A stretch of 64,000 bases of DNA from Viridothelium virens (lineage: Eukaryota > Ascomycota > Dothideomycetes > Trypetheliales > Trypetheliaceae), in the NCBI GenBank assembly GCA_010094025.1, contig ML991779.1, forward strand, positions 469,225 to 533,224, in the 5' to 3' direction. Every line of letters begins with the position of its first letter. The stretch's first letter is position 1. The translations under genes were made by a program, and so were the position numbers. A model generated the notes under the pieces. That model did no database searches. It was not told where the DNA came from and saw only the letters and a list, made by a program, of their open reading frames with translations. Below are positions 10,733-22,825 of this stretch, one piece after another.

Positions 10733-11160
10733 TTTAAACTCATGTGTGTTGCGCACCGATACAAAACGGAAGTGGCTTTCTTTGGCTCGGAACTCACGGA
10801 TAGACGCAAATACCAAAGACCGCTGTAGCTGGAGACGCCGTGCAGCCAGCGCTAGCATTATACACCGCGCAGCGAGTCACGTCACATTTGCGAGTGGTGC
10901 GAGCTGGAGAGCACCAAAAGCTCGTGGCCCGAGCGTTCACGGTTGTGGCTGAGCTAATTATAACACTAAAGTTGGACTTCGACGCTAGTGAACTCGCAAG
11001 ACTATTCTACTTCCTAACGTTGACCATGCTATGACTCCAAATAGACGTTGAACGCGAACGTTTAAAAGATGTGGAAACTCCACGCTTGTCAATTCGCAAG
11101 CCTGCGTATTCAGATCCACGAAATCCGGAATCTAGCACTCACTAACAAGAGCCCTGCTTA
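10733..11160. other. Bidirectional upstream region
   Basis: This 430-bp region separates two divergent genes, the CMD-like protein on the minus strand and the Zn2Cys6 regulator on the plus strand. It includes the possible N-terminal extension of the former (10733-10858). Nothing else was seen. Confidence 0.4.
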
Positions 11161-12829
11161 ATGGTGAACCCTGGGCATCGAAGCGGCGCTTGTGGCACCT
11201 GCAGAGCAAGACGGATCAAATGCGACGAGACCCATCCGAAATGCTCGCAATGCAAAAAAGCCAGGAGGACCTGTCTAGGGTATGGCCCAAGAACCTCCGG
11301 CAAGATGGAACTTCGGAAAGGGCCAGCTTCCACAAACGTGCAGCTGGCCCCGCGAGTAGGCTTTGACCGTCCTTTGGGAGGGCTCACGCATCATGCACGC
11401 CCGTTGTGGAAGCAGTACTCACTATCACTCTTCATGAAGAATTTCGTTATCCAGCCAGAGAGCTTGGCGAGTCCACCGACCTACCTCCATCGCCTGGAAA
11501 TGGCCCTTACTGAGAGTGAGGCTAAATACTCCTTTGTCGCCGTGCTGGACGTGGTGAGCGCAGCGTTCATGTTCCTCCGGGAGCTTTCCTTGCCAAATGA
11601 GATTCGATTGTTGCTTCACGGTAAATACTGCGATACACTCAGTCACCTGAACAAGACACTTGCGTATTTTCCCGGCTGCGGACTTCTTCCGACTTCGGTG
11701 TTTCTTCTTGCTATATATCAGGTCCGTAACGCCCGTTCAGCTCACATAAAGATACTTATTCTTTTTTAGATGACGACGAGTACTTCTCCTGAAGAGAGAG
11801 GATGGAAAATGCATTTAGACGGTATCTTGGCACTGCTGAAACAAGAATCTCAATTAAGAAGCCCTTACATTAACAAAGACTTCGGTGCTTTCGTCAAGAA
11901 CTGTATCCTTGCGGACAACCTGGATTGGAATGGACATCTAGAGGTCTCCTCAGACTGCCTTACCCAGTCTCACCTGTTCTTGAGCCTTCTAGTCTTCCAG
12001 CTCAGAAAACTAACGCCTGAAATGGACGACGTCTTCAGAGGACCGAAAACGCCTCGAAAACTAGAGGTCCTCAAGCTTCACAATATTGTCAAACGCATCT
12101 ACAAAGACCTTACTCTGCTCCCAAACATCATGCCGGCTGGAACAAAGCGGACTGTTTTAGTTCAGGTCTCGCCTGCTTATCAAGACCAAAGTTTCCAACC
12201 TGGTCCCTCGAACGAATACGAAATCTATACTAACAGTAAGTTTAAAATCGGAAAGCTTGTGTTTTGAGTGCTGCTAAATGTATTCCATCACAAGTTCACG
12301 TTGCTTACATGTGGAACATTTTTCGAACGATGGTGATCATTTGTGGCTCGTTTCTGCTGCAAAGTGGGCGATTCCTTGAGTCTAAAGACTCCGATGATGC
12401 CAAGAAGTTCAAAGACGTGGCTCAGGCTGTCTTAGGTGCAGTTGACAGCACCTGCGCTTCTGTTCCATTTTTTCTCTTTGACGGTAATTTGAGTAGATTG
12501 CAAGATTCCCAGCATCTGAGCGACTACTCAATCAAAGCACTGCATGGCCTATTGCTAATATGGCCTCTATATACTTCGTCGCAAGTACCGAGTATACCTG
12601 ACGTGCAGCGGGAGTGGATCAAGGGTGTGCTCAGTGATATTGGCATCCGAGGGTGCATTCCCAAAGCATCAGCCTTGGTAGGTGTGCCTCGTTCCACTGC
12701 TATATCAGTTATATATTCTTACGTGATGTACAGGCAATCTCAACACCAGAAGAATTCTCCTATTCTGATGCAGTCGCTGGCTCGTTGCTACTAAATCTTG
12801 GATTCTTCATAATGTCGGGACCGAGCTGA
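11161..12829 (+). CDS. Zn2Cys6 transcription factor
   Basis: Model join(11161..11721, 11770..12235, 12295..12677, 12734..12829), 501 aa, with all phases consistent. The N-terminal cluster has Cys at residues 11, 14, 21, 28, 31 and 38 (C-X2-C-X6-C-X6-C-X2-C-X6-C), the binuclear zinc DNA-binding domain found only in fungi. The rest is helical, with no strong domain but fitting a Fungal_trans_2-type regulatory region. Intron 3 separates KASAL from AISTPEEF; the last exon adds 31 residues. It is divergent from the CMD-like gene and could regulate it, but the sequence does not prove this. The target genes are unknown. Confidence 0.87.
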
Positions 12830-13581
12830 TGATTTGATAGGGGATAGAAACCCCTTTGTCTAAATCATTATCAAGATTTCCACTGAACATTCCCTGTATC
12901 ATGAATACCTCATAGTGCCGGTGCTTAATTTCCTTTTGTTCACAAAGATTTTGTCAATGTCGATTTGTCGAGAGAAACGACTCAATGGACCTTTTATATT
13001 CACATTTCGTCCGGGTCATGTTTTCGTTGCATACCTTACCACTACTGCACCGTGTAATACTAATGCTGTGTTCCAGAGTACCCGAGTCCACTGTTCGAGG
13101 CTTCCTTTGCTGATGTTCAACCGTGCTCGGTTTAAGAAATGACTGGTGCAAATGTTTAAGACGATGATTCATTCTTTGGCTCCAGCCTTGTCTCCAGTTA
13201 CATTTCAGCTAGGGGCCATTGAGCTACTCTGTGGTAGCTTTGACAAGACTTATCATCTGAATAAAAACTTACCCAACGCGTCGAATAATCTAGCCATTGA
13301 GCCTGAACTTGAGTCTCATAGGTAATCTGCAATGTGCCGTGTGCTCCATAGGAATCGCTAGTGTTTGTGCACATCCCCACCATCCCATATGCACTTTCGA
13401 ATTGGCCACAGCGGGCTTGCTACGTCAAATCAGTTTCTGCTAACCGTATCCAGGAAAGTAAGCCTCTTAGCCACTAAGGAAAATGATTTGATTGCATATG
13501 TTCTAGCTAAGGCTGTTGCAAGAGTCCGTTCTCACACCGTGGTCTCGGACAAGACAACTCTATCATGACTGGAGCGATCGA
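12830..13581. other. Intergenic between convergent genes
   Basis: The 3' ends of the Zn2Cys6 gene (plus) and the glutathione transferase gene (minus) face each other here. Only short frames without coding character are present. No RNA gene or repeat was recognised. Confidence 0.4.
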
Positions 13582-14433
13582 CTAATTACTGAGACCCTGA
13601 GCAAGTCGTGCCTCTCTGATGCTGTCAAGACTATATCTTACAGACTCCCTAGAGCTCATCTTTTCAATCCATTTCTCGTGGTTTGGGAATTTCTTGAGCT
13701 CATCTTCCTTCCCAAGTTCCTTGAAGAGACGACGAGCAACCATCGCCCAATTTACAAAGGACAAGTCAACAAAGGTGCATCTGTCTCCTACCAACCATCC
13801 CGTGTACGATACGGCTTTATCAAGAACAGCCGTAACCCGCTCTATCTCCTTCACGTATCGGTCAATGGCCGAGGGCAGCTTTTCTGAATGGAATTTGGCG
13901 AACCACGCCAACTGTCCAAAATATGGACCTTGCCCTAGATATATCAGTCAGTCATCAGCCGTGTCTAGAATAAGCCGTCAGAGTCGGTGATCTCATACCG
14001 GAAGCTTGGAATATTATCCACTGGAGAGACAGGTGCTTCTCAGTCCCATCCTTGTACGAGATCTTTCCAGTCCTATCGTATTGGTCGACTAGATACAGGA
14101 TGATAGCATCGGACTGTTGGAGCATCAACCTAAGTCACACTATCCAGAGAAGGATTTCATGATTTTACCTCCCAGAGAGTCAGGCCTGTATTTGGATCTC
14201 TAATAGCTGGCAAGCGGCCGTTGGGACAAATCTTCAGATAAGATTCACTCTTGGCTTCGGGGAAATCCACATCATGGACGGTGTAAGGAAGGCTGAGCTC
14301 ATCGAGTATGATACGGACTTTCCTGTTGATCTATCATTGAGTAATTGCAGTACAATCCGAGCCTACTATGGAGAACTCACCATGGATTTGGAGCAGAGTT
14401 ATGACTCCAAATTTCAATCGGTTGAACAGACAT
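13582..14433 (-). CDS. Glutathione S-transferase (Ure2/GstA-like)
   Basis: Model join(13582..13934, 13999..14113, 14169..14322, 14381..14433), complement, 224 aa, exactly the usual GST size. The N-terminal thioredoxin-like domain holds the Ser-rich start (SHNSAPNPWKV), the cis-Pro block GRLPAI and the glutathione-contacting Glu-Ser pair in LWESDAIILYL. The C-terminal helical domain begins near FQASGQGPYFGQ and contains the conserved VGDRCTFVDLSFVNW capping box. The Ure2p-like fungal class conjugates or reduces with glutathione in the cytosol, mainly in detoxification. All splice junctions are GT-AG with matching phase. Confidence 0.92.
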
Positions 14434-15572
14434 TATGATCTGCAAGAAGGTATGCTAGAGCAGAAAGCCCTGGTGTGATTCGTTCTTCTGAGGTAGGAAC
14501 TGCTTTCTCGGCTTGATGTGAAGGACGAGCTTGACAGGCTCACAGTGCAGGAGGCCATCAGTGACTTATATATCCGTACAAAGGCATGGAATTCAATTGA
14601 AGATGACTCGGACTTCATTATTATCATTTTTTACTTCTGCGTACATGCCAACATTAACCATTTCAGGACAATATCTGCTCGTGCAACTCGGGCTGTCTAA
14701 TCAATGTCTGGGTATTCTTGCGAATCTACTAGCGTCCATCACTGACTGCCTAAATCGCGTGCCTAAGTTTAGATCTCTGTACTGAGACAGACAAGGGCCC
14801 GCAAAATCAAGGTGGTCCGAATAGGTGGGAGAAAGCAGAAAAAGTGGCCCTGGACTGGTGAACACTATATGGTGTTGCGAATCTACTAGCGGGACAAGGG
14901 TATTGTAAGTCTCCTCACGGATAGAGCGTGATTAAGTTCGGCCGGTCGCAAGCATGCAGCAAGAGTCATAACGGTCAAGTTAGCTATGGTACGATGCACT
15001 ACAAATCTTACCGGGCTTGACTGAGGACCTACTTTCCTATAATGCTTCGAGCAAAGGCTACCGCGATTGGTCCGCAATCCGAGAAGCACTGGGAGCTGAT
15101 AAGAATCCGCCGCAAACCTTTCCGGGCGCACCCTTGCAGTTCATCGTCTCGGAGACGTTCATACGAGTCTATCCCTCAAAAAGCAGAGACCTGTTGGGGA
15201 GTCACTCTTCAACATCAACACTGGGTGATGTAGATATGACACAATTCAAACGGGCATACATTCTGAGCGGGTTCCATGGATCGTTGTGTACAAAAGTTCG
15301 TTTAGAGCGATAAAGCCAAAAAGCATCCCCCTCCTTCACTCAAGGCTGACCTCTGGATGCTACGTCGTCTCGAGAAGAGACTCTTGAAAAAGGTTATACA
15401 TTTACGTGTAAAGTCAAAGGAAAACTTGAAACACATTCTAATGCATTCTAATGCAATCCTATGCTATGCAAAACGCTAAAACGCTCCAAGATACTTTGAA
15501 TTAGGGCGAACAGATACTCTCCGATGTTGTAAGAGTCGACGTGAGAACAAGAGTTTTGGAACAGGGGGCATA
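14434..15572. other. Intergenic, 1.1 kb
   Basis: No supported gene. It contains a 17-bp direct repeat (separate entry) and a short tandem of CATTCTAATG units near 15435-15460. Both genes on either side are on the minus strand, so this is the promoter of the glutathione transferase and the terminator region of the amino acid transporter. Confidence 0.4.
14718..14891. repeat. 17-bp direct repeat, two copies
   Basis: The word TTGCGAATCTACTAGCG occurs at 14718-14734 and again at 14875-14891, 157 bp apart start to start. Flanking bases differ. It might be a duplicated regulatory word or the trace of an old insertion; no function is claimed. Confidence 0.6.
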
Positions 15573-18012
15573 TCAGCGATCATCGCAATATCCAGGTTCT
15601 TTACCACCTTTACCACCGACCCAGCTCGCGATTGTGAGGCCCGTCGTGTATGCCATGAGGATGGCGCCAAAGATGCAGAGCGCGATATCCATGGAACGGC
15701 GAAGAGTGGTGCGAGAGACGGCTTTGTAGTGGAGCATTGGCTGTTCGATCGATGTTAGCTCCTTTGGCGAACGAACAACGTTGGAGGGAAAAAGGAGAGA
15801 GAGGTTGAAAATGCGGTCAACGTACCGGGTAGATATACACGAGTGGAATGCACGCAAAGCTCCCCACCAAGCTCACAAACTTGTCTAAATCACCCGCGCC
15901 GACCCATGCGATTAGGGCACATGCGGCTACAACAAAGAAACGAAAGAAATTCTTCTGCCATTTGATCCAGGGGTTGTACTTTCCAGATTTACTGAAACAC
16001 TGCTGAGCACTGATCTCGATAGCAGGGAAGATCTGCAGTGGTGTCGACAATAGAATCGCCATTGAGTACAGGAATTGGACTGTTTGGACGAAGGGATTAT
16101 CCTGAGGCATGTTGAGGAGAATGACTGTCTTGGTGTGGGAGCCGAAGGCAGCGTAAGAGAAGGCGCCGGAGCTGAGGAAGATGATAGTGATGCCGATCAT
16201 GACGAGACCAAGGACACGCGGAAACTGAGCGGGTTCCTTCATAGAGGATTGAATGGGGATGATGAGACCAATGCCTTCGAACGTAAAGATAGCAGTACCG
16301 ATGAAGAGCGTCCAGGTTTCGCGGTTGAACTGGATGATGTCGGTAGTCCAATGATGTATGGCGAGCGTTGAAAAGTCGTAGTAGAAGAGATAGACAAGTC
16401 CGAGGACGATGAGTGCATCTGCGACAAGCACAAACTTTTCGAGATTGTGAATCTGGCGAATGAGCGAAATGGGCATGAAGATGAGCATTTGACCAAAGAT
16501 GAACCAGCGAATGTCAATGTCCCACTGGCATTTAGAGACAGCAAGGAAAAAGGCCTGGAGGTTTTCCGAGACGAAGACAATATAGGCTGAGACAAAACCA
16601 ACCTGGCTCAAGACAAGGGAGAAATTAATGAGGAACTTGAGCCAGCCACCATAAAGCTTATCTCCCATGTCGCCGAATGATTGTCCGAGGACCAAACGGG
16701 TTCGGGTCAAGAGGCAGAAGCAGTAATAGCTGAGACCGGCTACGGCAAGTAGAACGACATTGCTGAACACCATGCCACCGTTGTAGAATGCCCGTGGGAG
16801 GAAAAGAACGCCAGTGCCAACGAAGGACTTCAATAACATCATCGCTGCCCCTCCTGGACTCACGTTGCCCACAGGTCTTTCTTTTCTCCTGCGCTTTCTC
16901 TTGCCAGGAGTTAAGAGTGCGCTGTCCTCGCCGTATTCCCTCTCACCGCCGTCACCGGCGCCGTCCGTCTCCGTATCATCGTAAGCATCCGACGAAAAAT
17001 ATTCATCGGGTCTCAAGGCCTCATCATCTTCGGTAAGCTCTTCTCCAGCAAAATGGCCATAGAGACTGAGGAATTCAAGAAAATTATTCGCGACGAACTG
17101 CGGTCTCGTACGGACTTCTGATGCCATAGCTGTCTGTTGGATAGAACCTTGTTGTGATATGTTAGATTCATTCGCTGCTCTTCGGAGGTAATTCCTGCGA
17201 AAACCCTGTGGTTGCTTGATGCTTCCGACATCGAATTCCTCATCTTCTGGGGGTAGCCGGCCAAGATCCAAGCTTTTACTTCTCTTCGCTGGCCCAGGCT
17301 TTGAGCCTATTCCTTCCGCTTCTGCCTGCTCTGTCCATCTATAAATGCCCCTATGAGTGTCTCCGCCTTGTAGTTGCAAGCTGGAAAACTCTTCGTCCTT
17401 GTCTTGATCCTCCGAACCAGTTGTTTGGCCGCTATGACCCCGACTATGTTTTCCTAAGCCCCGACTAGGTATGCCCTGCTCTTGACTTGCTCTCTTCAAG
17501 GAGCCGATCGACGCCGGTTGGAAAAGATGCTTTTTGATGATTTCGGGTTTTGGACTGCGGCCCGTAGGTTCTTGAAATCCGGATGATGGGTCGAAAGAGC
17601 CATAATTGCTTCTGACTGGCCGCCGTTCATCAGTACCATCTAAAGGTGCTGGAGAGTACCGGCCCAAAGGCGGTGTTCCGAATCGTGGCGGACTCTGCCC
17701 CAAAGATCCTCTCAGCGCCTGAGCGAGCGCAGAGTCTCCGGGTCCGACTAATGATGAATGCCCACTTCCAAGCCCTGGTAACGGTGTCTGAGATTGTGAA
17801 GGCTCTTCAGTGCCGGGTTGGCTTGATCGAGGTACTCGCAGTGGAGATCGCGACGTGTGGGTTTGTGATGGTACTGGGGAAGCTAGTCTCGCAGTGTAAG
17901 AGGCTCGAGTCGGAGATGCGTCGCCCAAATCCTCTTCATGACTGACAGAACTTGTTTTTGGTACTGGTCTTGCTATAGAGGCCTCCGGGACTTGTTTACC
18001 AGTCGTTGACAT
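15573..18012 (-). CDS. Vacuolar amino acid transporter (Avt3/Avt4-like, AAAP family)
   Basis: Model join(15573..15740, 15826..18012), complement, 784 aa; the intron is in phase 0. The first ~390 residues are hydrophilic, Ser/Pro-rich and without membrane segments, as in Avt3/Avt4. The conserved transporter core starts with GGAAMMLLKSFVGTGVLFLPRAF and runs through about ten hydrophobic segments to the C-terminus (Aa_trans, PF01490). In yeast this clade exports neutral amino acids from the vacuole. The divergent neighbour at 18863 is also a vacuolar-type transporter, so the 850-bp gap may be a shared promoter. The exact substrate is inferred only from the family. Confidence 0.9.
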
Positions 18013-18862
18013 TGTCCTCTTTGCGTGAATGCTTAAATCGCTACCGTATCAAGAACAAATTTGCTGCTGCTGCCCAAACACAAGATCGTAGCTTAAATAT
18101 AGACATTAAAGAGCCCAGGATGAATCCGGCCTGTTCCAGCGTTCGTCACCGGTCAATTGAGACGGGATGCAGAATTGCTGAGGCTGAGGTAGTCGTCTGA
18201 ACAGCGGGACCGGTTACTAATACCTGTGTACCGAATGGACTATTGCCGATTTGCGAATGCTCTCTTACCCTGCACACGGAGCTGTTGCCGGTGGTTGCAC
18301 CAAGAAAACGGTCCGGGGGCTTGGGCTTTGCAAGACGGAAGCGGGGAGGGGAACACAGTCCTCTGCACTGGCACTTTACAGTCCCAAAGCCAGATTTTTG
18401 AATGCCACATAGACGGAGGCTAAGAGGACGAACCTGTCATCAGCGGAGATACGAGAGAAGCATGCTCGGTCGAAGAGCGAATCCGGGCCTTTGTTCACTG
18501 TCGCGTGCGGCGGGTCTCGTTCCTTGGCCCTCGACCCGTGCACGCCGTGTTGACATTGTGACCTCGGACATCATCTGGCTCCGGAAAACGCCACGCTCTG
18601 CTCCAAAATTCCTTCTAACAACTCTATTCTAATCCTGATAAGGCCCACTCACATGCTGACTACGTGAGAACGCGACGGCACCTGTTGCATTCGACACTTG
18701 GTAACTCCTGGTGACAGGGAATGAGCACCGCATCTCTCAAGCATGTCCAACTGCCATGCACAACTGAGTTTGACCGATAGCACGTTGAGAGCATCATGAT
18801 ATGACCAATGGGCATATTTCGAGAATCATCCGCCTGAGTTGTGAGGAGAGGATTTCTTCGGC
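18013..18862. promoter_or_regulatory. Bidirectional promoter region of two transporter genes
   Basis: This 850-bp gap lies between the divergent starts of the Avt3/4-like and Vhc1-like genes. It must hold both promoters. I see no strong single motif, only scattered CCGGTT/CCGG words and a CA-rich part around 18700-18780. Confidence 0.45.
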
Positions 18863-21800
18863 ATGGCTTCTCTCACACCCACAGTTCCTAAAAAACCTCC
18901 GTTCCGAAGCAGAGCGAGTTTTCAGACTCGGGCTGCAGAAGATACAGCTGCACAATTGGACAGGCGAGCATCGGCATACCCTAGTTCTGAAGAACCTCAA
19001 TCTGCTCGTTCTTTCCAACCACTACATTTAAAATCCACTCAGCGAAGTCCAGGACGATTCGATGGAGTCCAGGAGAGTAGGAATATTTTCGGATGGAGTT
19101 CCTTCAAGAGAATCTTCTCAGGCAGCCATGGTAAAATCAGGCTAGAAGATGATGGACCCAGAAGTACAAAGAGGCAGTCCAAATCGCCTGGACGAATGGC
19201 AGAGTATAAACCACCACGCCCCAGTAAAGGAACGCCTAAACTCGGTACATTTGCCGGTGCTTTTGTCCCCGTAAGCTTGAACGTACTTAGCATTCTGATG
19301 TTCCTCCGCTTCGGCTTCATACTTGGCCAAAGTGGGTTTCTAGGCATGATAGGTAGGTCAATGTCGCGTACATTAATAGTGGACCTCTAATTTCTTTTCC
19401 CCGGGAAATGCAATCTGACGATTTTGCACAGGTATGCTTGCTGGTTGCTATCTGCTTAATCTCCTCACAACTCTGTCTATATCGGCAATAGCTACCAATG
19501 GCACGGTGCGTGGTGGAGGTGCGTACTATCTTATTTCACGCTCCCTTGGACCGGAGTTTGGAGGTGCCATTGGCATTGTCTTCTACCTTGGCCTCGTTCT
19601 GAACACCGGCATGAATGCCATTGGTCTGGTCGATTGCTTGCTTGAGGACTTCGGATCAAAGAATGGCAACTGGTCCAAGTGGCTGCCAGAAAGCTTTTGG
19701 TGGCAGTTCTGTTGGGGCACGATGGTCCTGGTAGTTTGCACTTGCATTTGCTTGGCCGGCAGCGGGCTGTTCGCTCGCTGTAGCAATGGACTTTTGGCAA
19801 TTCTCTTATTCGCCGTCTTCAGTATTCCTATATCGGCCCTTTTCGTCCAACCCTTCCGTAGCCCGGAGCTCGGTATAGATTATCGAGGTATTAGTCTCCA
19901 CACTTTCCTTGAGAACTTGTGGCCACATTTTACCAAAGGAGCGGACGGAAGTCAAATCAAAGGAAGAGAGAACATTCAAGACCTTTTCTCCATCCTATAC
20001 CCCGCTACAGCAGGCATTTTTGCTGGTGCTAGTATGTCAGGCGATTTGAAACATCCAAGTAAGGCGATTCCGAAAGGTACTTTATTCGGTTTGCTTCTTA
20101 CATTTGTGGCGTATGCTTTGGTCATACTTTCTCTTGCATTCACCGTGACCAGGGCATCGCTTTACCGTAATACTAATGTGATCCAAGAAGTTAACGGCTC
20201 AGGTGTCGTCATCTTGCTTGGAGAATTTGCCGCTTCCTTTTTCTCGGCCTTGATGGGAGTGATAGGAGCTGCGAAACTCCTTCAAGCTCTTGCGCGAGAC
20301 GAAATCGTACCAGGCTTGTCAGTGTTCGGTCAAGGAACAAAGGGTGCTGATGAGCCAGTATACGCTATTCTGATAACCTATGTCCTGGCCCAGCTGACAA
20401 TGCTATCCGATATTAACCAAATCGCCTCGTTCGTTACCATGGCCTATCTCATGACATTTCTGGTTACAAACCTGGCGTGTTTCCTCCTAAAGATTAGTTC
20501 GGCACCAAACTTTAGGCCATCCTTCCACTATTTCAACTGGGTAACTGCTTTACTAGGAACTCTACTGAGCGCAGCAACTATGTTTTTCGTCGATGGAGTC
20601 TATGCCTCAGCGTCTGCCATTGTGGTCATAATCATCTTCCTTCTCATTCATTACACCAGCCCGCCAAAGAGCTGGGGCGATGTGTCTCAAAGTCTCATCT
20701 ACCACCAGGTACGAAAGTATCTGCTTCGCCTAAGACAGGAGCATGTCAAGTTTTGGCGTCCACAGATCTTGTTGCTTGTCAATGATCCAAGACGCTCGTA
20801 TAAGCTGATACAATTTTGCAATTCTCTTAAAAAGGGATCTCTATACGTTCTTGGCCATGTTATTGTCACAGATGATTTCGGGGGCGCTGTTCCGGAATCT
20901 AGACGACAGCACAACACGTGGACACAATATATTGACTTTTCGAAAATCAAGGCCTTCGTCAACATTGCCATATCTCCTGCAATTGAATGGGGTGTAAGGA
21001 ATATAGTCTTAAGCGCAGGTCTTGGGGGCATGCGTCCGAACATCGTCGTTATGGGATTCTACAATCTTGACGAGCTTCGGAAAAGCAAACCTCTCATCAA
21101 TGTGCCCACCCCACAGCCATCACGTCCTGCAACTCCGAGGACGCCGACGTACTCGAATCTGCAAAAGGCTAAGCGCCATCAACGCACACAAAGCACAGAG
21201 GTTACACTTCGAGGCCTTCTTCCCACGGATGATGATAGACCTGAAAGTGATGTTGGTGCTCAGAGTTACCTAACAGTACTCGAAGATCTGCTGTTGAGGC
21301 TTCGAGTCAACGTCGCTATCGCTAAAGGCTTCCAAGAGTTAGAGATACCATTGCCAAGACCAACGCGACTCGAGCGGGCTCGGGCTATGTTGGGCCTCAT
21401 GCAAAACGAAGACCAGACTAACCTCAAGAAATATATCGATCTTTGGCCAATTCAAATGTCGGCTGAGATTGCTACGGAAGGGGACGACACGCGCAATGTG
21501 CTTACTACGAACTTTGACACTTACACCTTGATCCTACAACTCGGCTGCATACTAAATACTGTACCATCATGGAAAAGGGCTTATCACCTCCGAGTCAATG
21601 TATTTGTCGAGTACGAATCTGACATTGAGGAAGAGCGGGGTCGAGTGAAATCTCTACTCACCAAACTGCGAATTGCAGGCGAAGTTCTGGTTTTTGCACT
21701 GGCTTCAGGCGAACTCCCAACCTACGAGGTCATTGTGAATGGCGCAGCGCCAGATAGCGACGCAGAAAGCTATGTGAATGACGCTTTGGAGAATGACGAA

Positions 21801-22730
21801 TGGTGGCAGGAGATACAGCGCTCCAGGGGTCAACGAGGTGCCTCTCCAGCAGCAAGACGGATGTCTGAACCGGAAAACTTGGTTCTCCAGAAAGTACCGA
21901 GCGCTTCCAGCCAAAGCGCTAGACGGGTGTCAAGTAAGTTTGGACAGGTTATTCATCTCCAAGATATGATTCAGAAGTCGAGGAAACATCGCGCAAAGAG
22001 CCATGTCAGTGAATTAGGGGTGACCTTGGGCATGCACGCTCATCGGCTTGAACCCAACCTCACGAAAAACCACCACATAGACGACTCCTCCAGCGATGAC
22101 TCTACTTCCGATTCCGATACGAGCGTTTTTGAAAGCACTTCGGAAGAGCCAAGTAATCGTACAAGTAGAGAAACCTCCGCTAAGCCCCAGCAACGGAAGA
22201 TGTTCAACTTTGACACGCTACTCACGCCTGCTTTCAACGACCCCTCCGGAACGTCGCGGAAAACACATCGTGATAGTTCGGTACCGAAGCTTTCGTCAAA
22301 CCCTATACCGAGAACCAAAGTCACCCAAGACGAAAATAGCAAGCGCTCCATCATGTTCTCTGCGGAGCTCTCGCCCTCGCCCAAAGATGGAAATGCGCAG
22401 GTCGCTGACACTGACGAAACGCCGCCATTACCCAGCACAGGAGGCAGCCCAGTCTCTCAAGCCACCGGCTATCCATTTCCGCAATCCGTGCCGTTATCGT
22501 TCAATGATCTGCCTTGTCGGGCCCAACATCTAATCCTAAACGAGCTCATGGTGCGAGAGAGCTCCGAAACGGCGGTGGTGTTCACGACGCTGCCGAGTCC
22601 CGTGGAGGGGACGAGCAAGAGTGTAGAAGAAAGCGTACGGTATCTAAGCGACTTGGAGGTTTTGTGCTTGGGCCTACCGCCGGTGCTGCTGGTGCACAGC
22701 AACAGCATGACGGTAACGATGAGTCTATAA
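18863..22730 (+). CDS. Cation-chloride cotransporter (KCC/Vhc1-like)
   Basis: Model join(18863..19352, 19432..22730), 1262 aa; the intron interrupts the codon of Gly in MIG-MLAG. The N-terminal ~120 residues are soluble. Then follow twelve or so membrane segments of the APC/SLC12 fold with hallmark blocks SILMFLRFGFILGQ, NGTVRGGGAYYLISRSLGPEFGG and GIFAGASMSGDLKHPSKAIPKGTL. The long C-terminal cytosolic region (SLC12 domain) includes a Ser/Asp-rich stretch DDSSSDDSTSDSDTS near residue 1060. The yeast orthologue Vhc1 sits in the vacuole membrane and moves K+ with Cl-. Length is a little above the yeast protein owing to the linker after the last membrane segment. Confidence 0.93.
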
Positions 22731-22825
22731 GTGAAACATAAGTTTGAGCGAGGCGAGGTGCATTTTTTGGCGTGAATAAGGGTATCTAGATTGAAAAATC
22801 ACTTTCATTCCGAAGAGGAGCCTTC

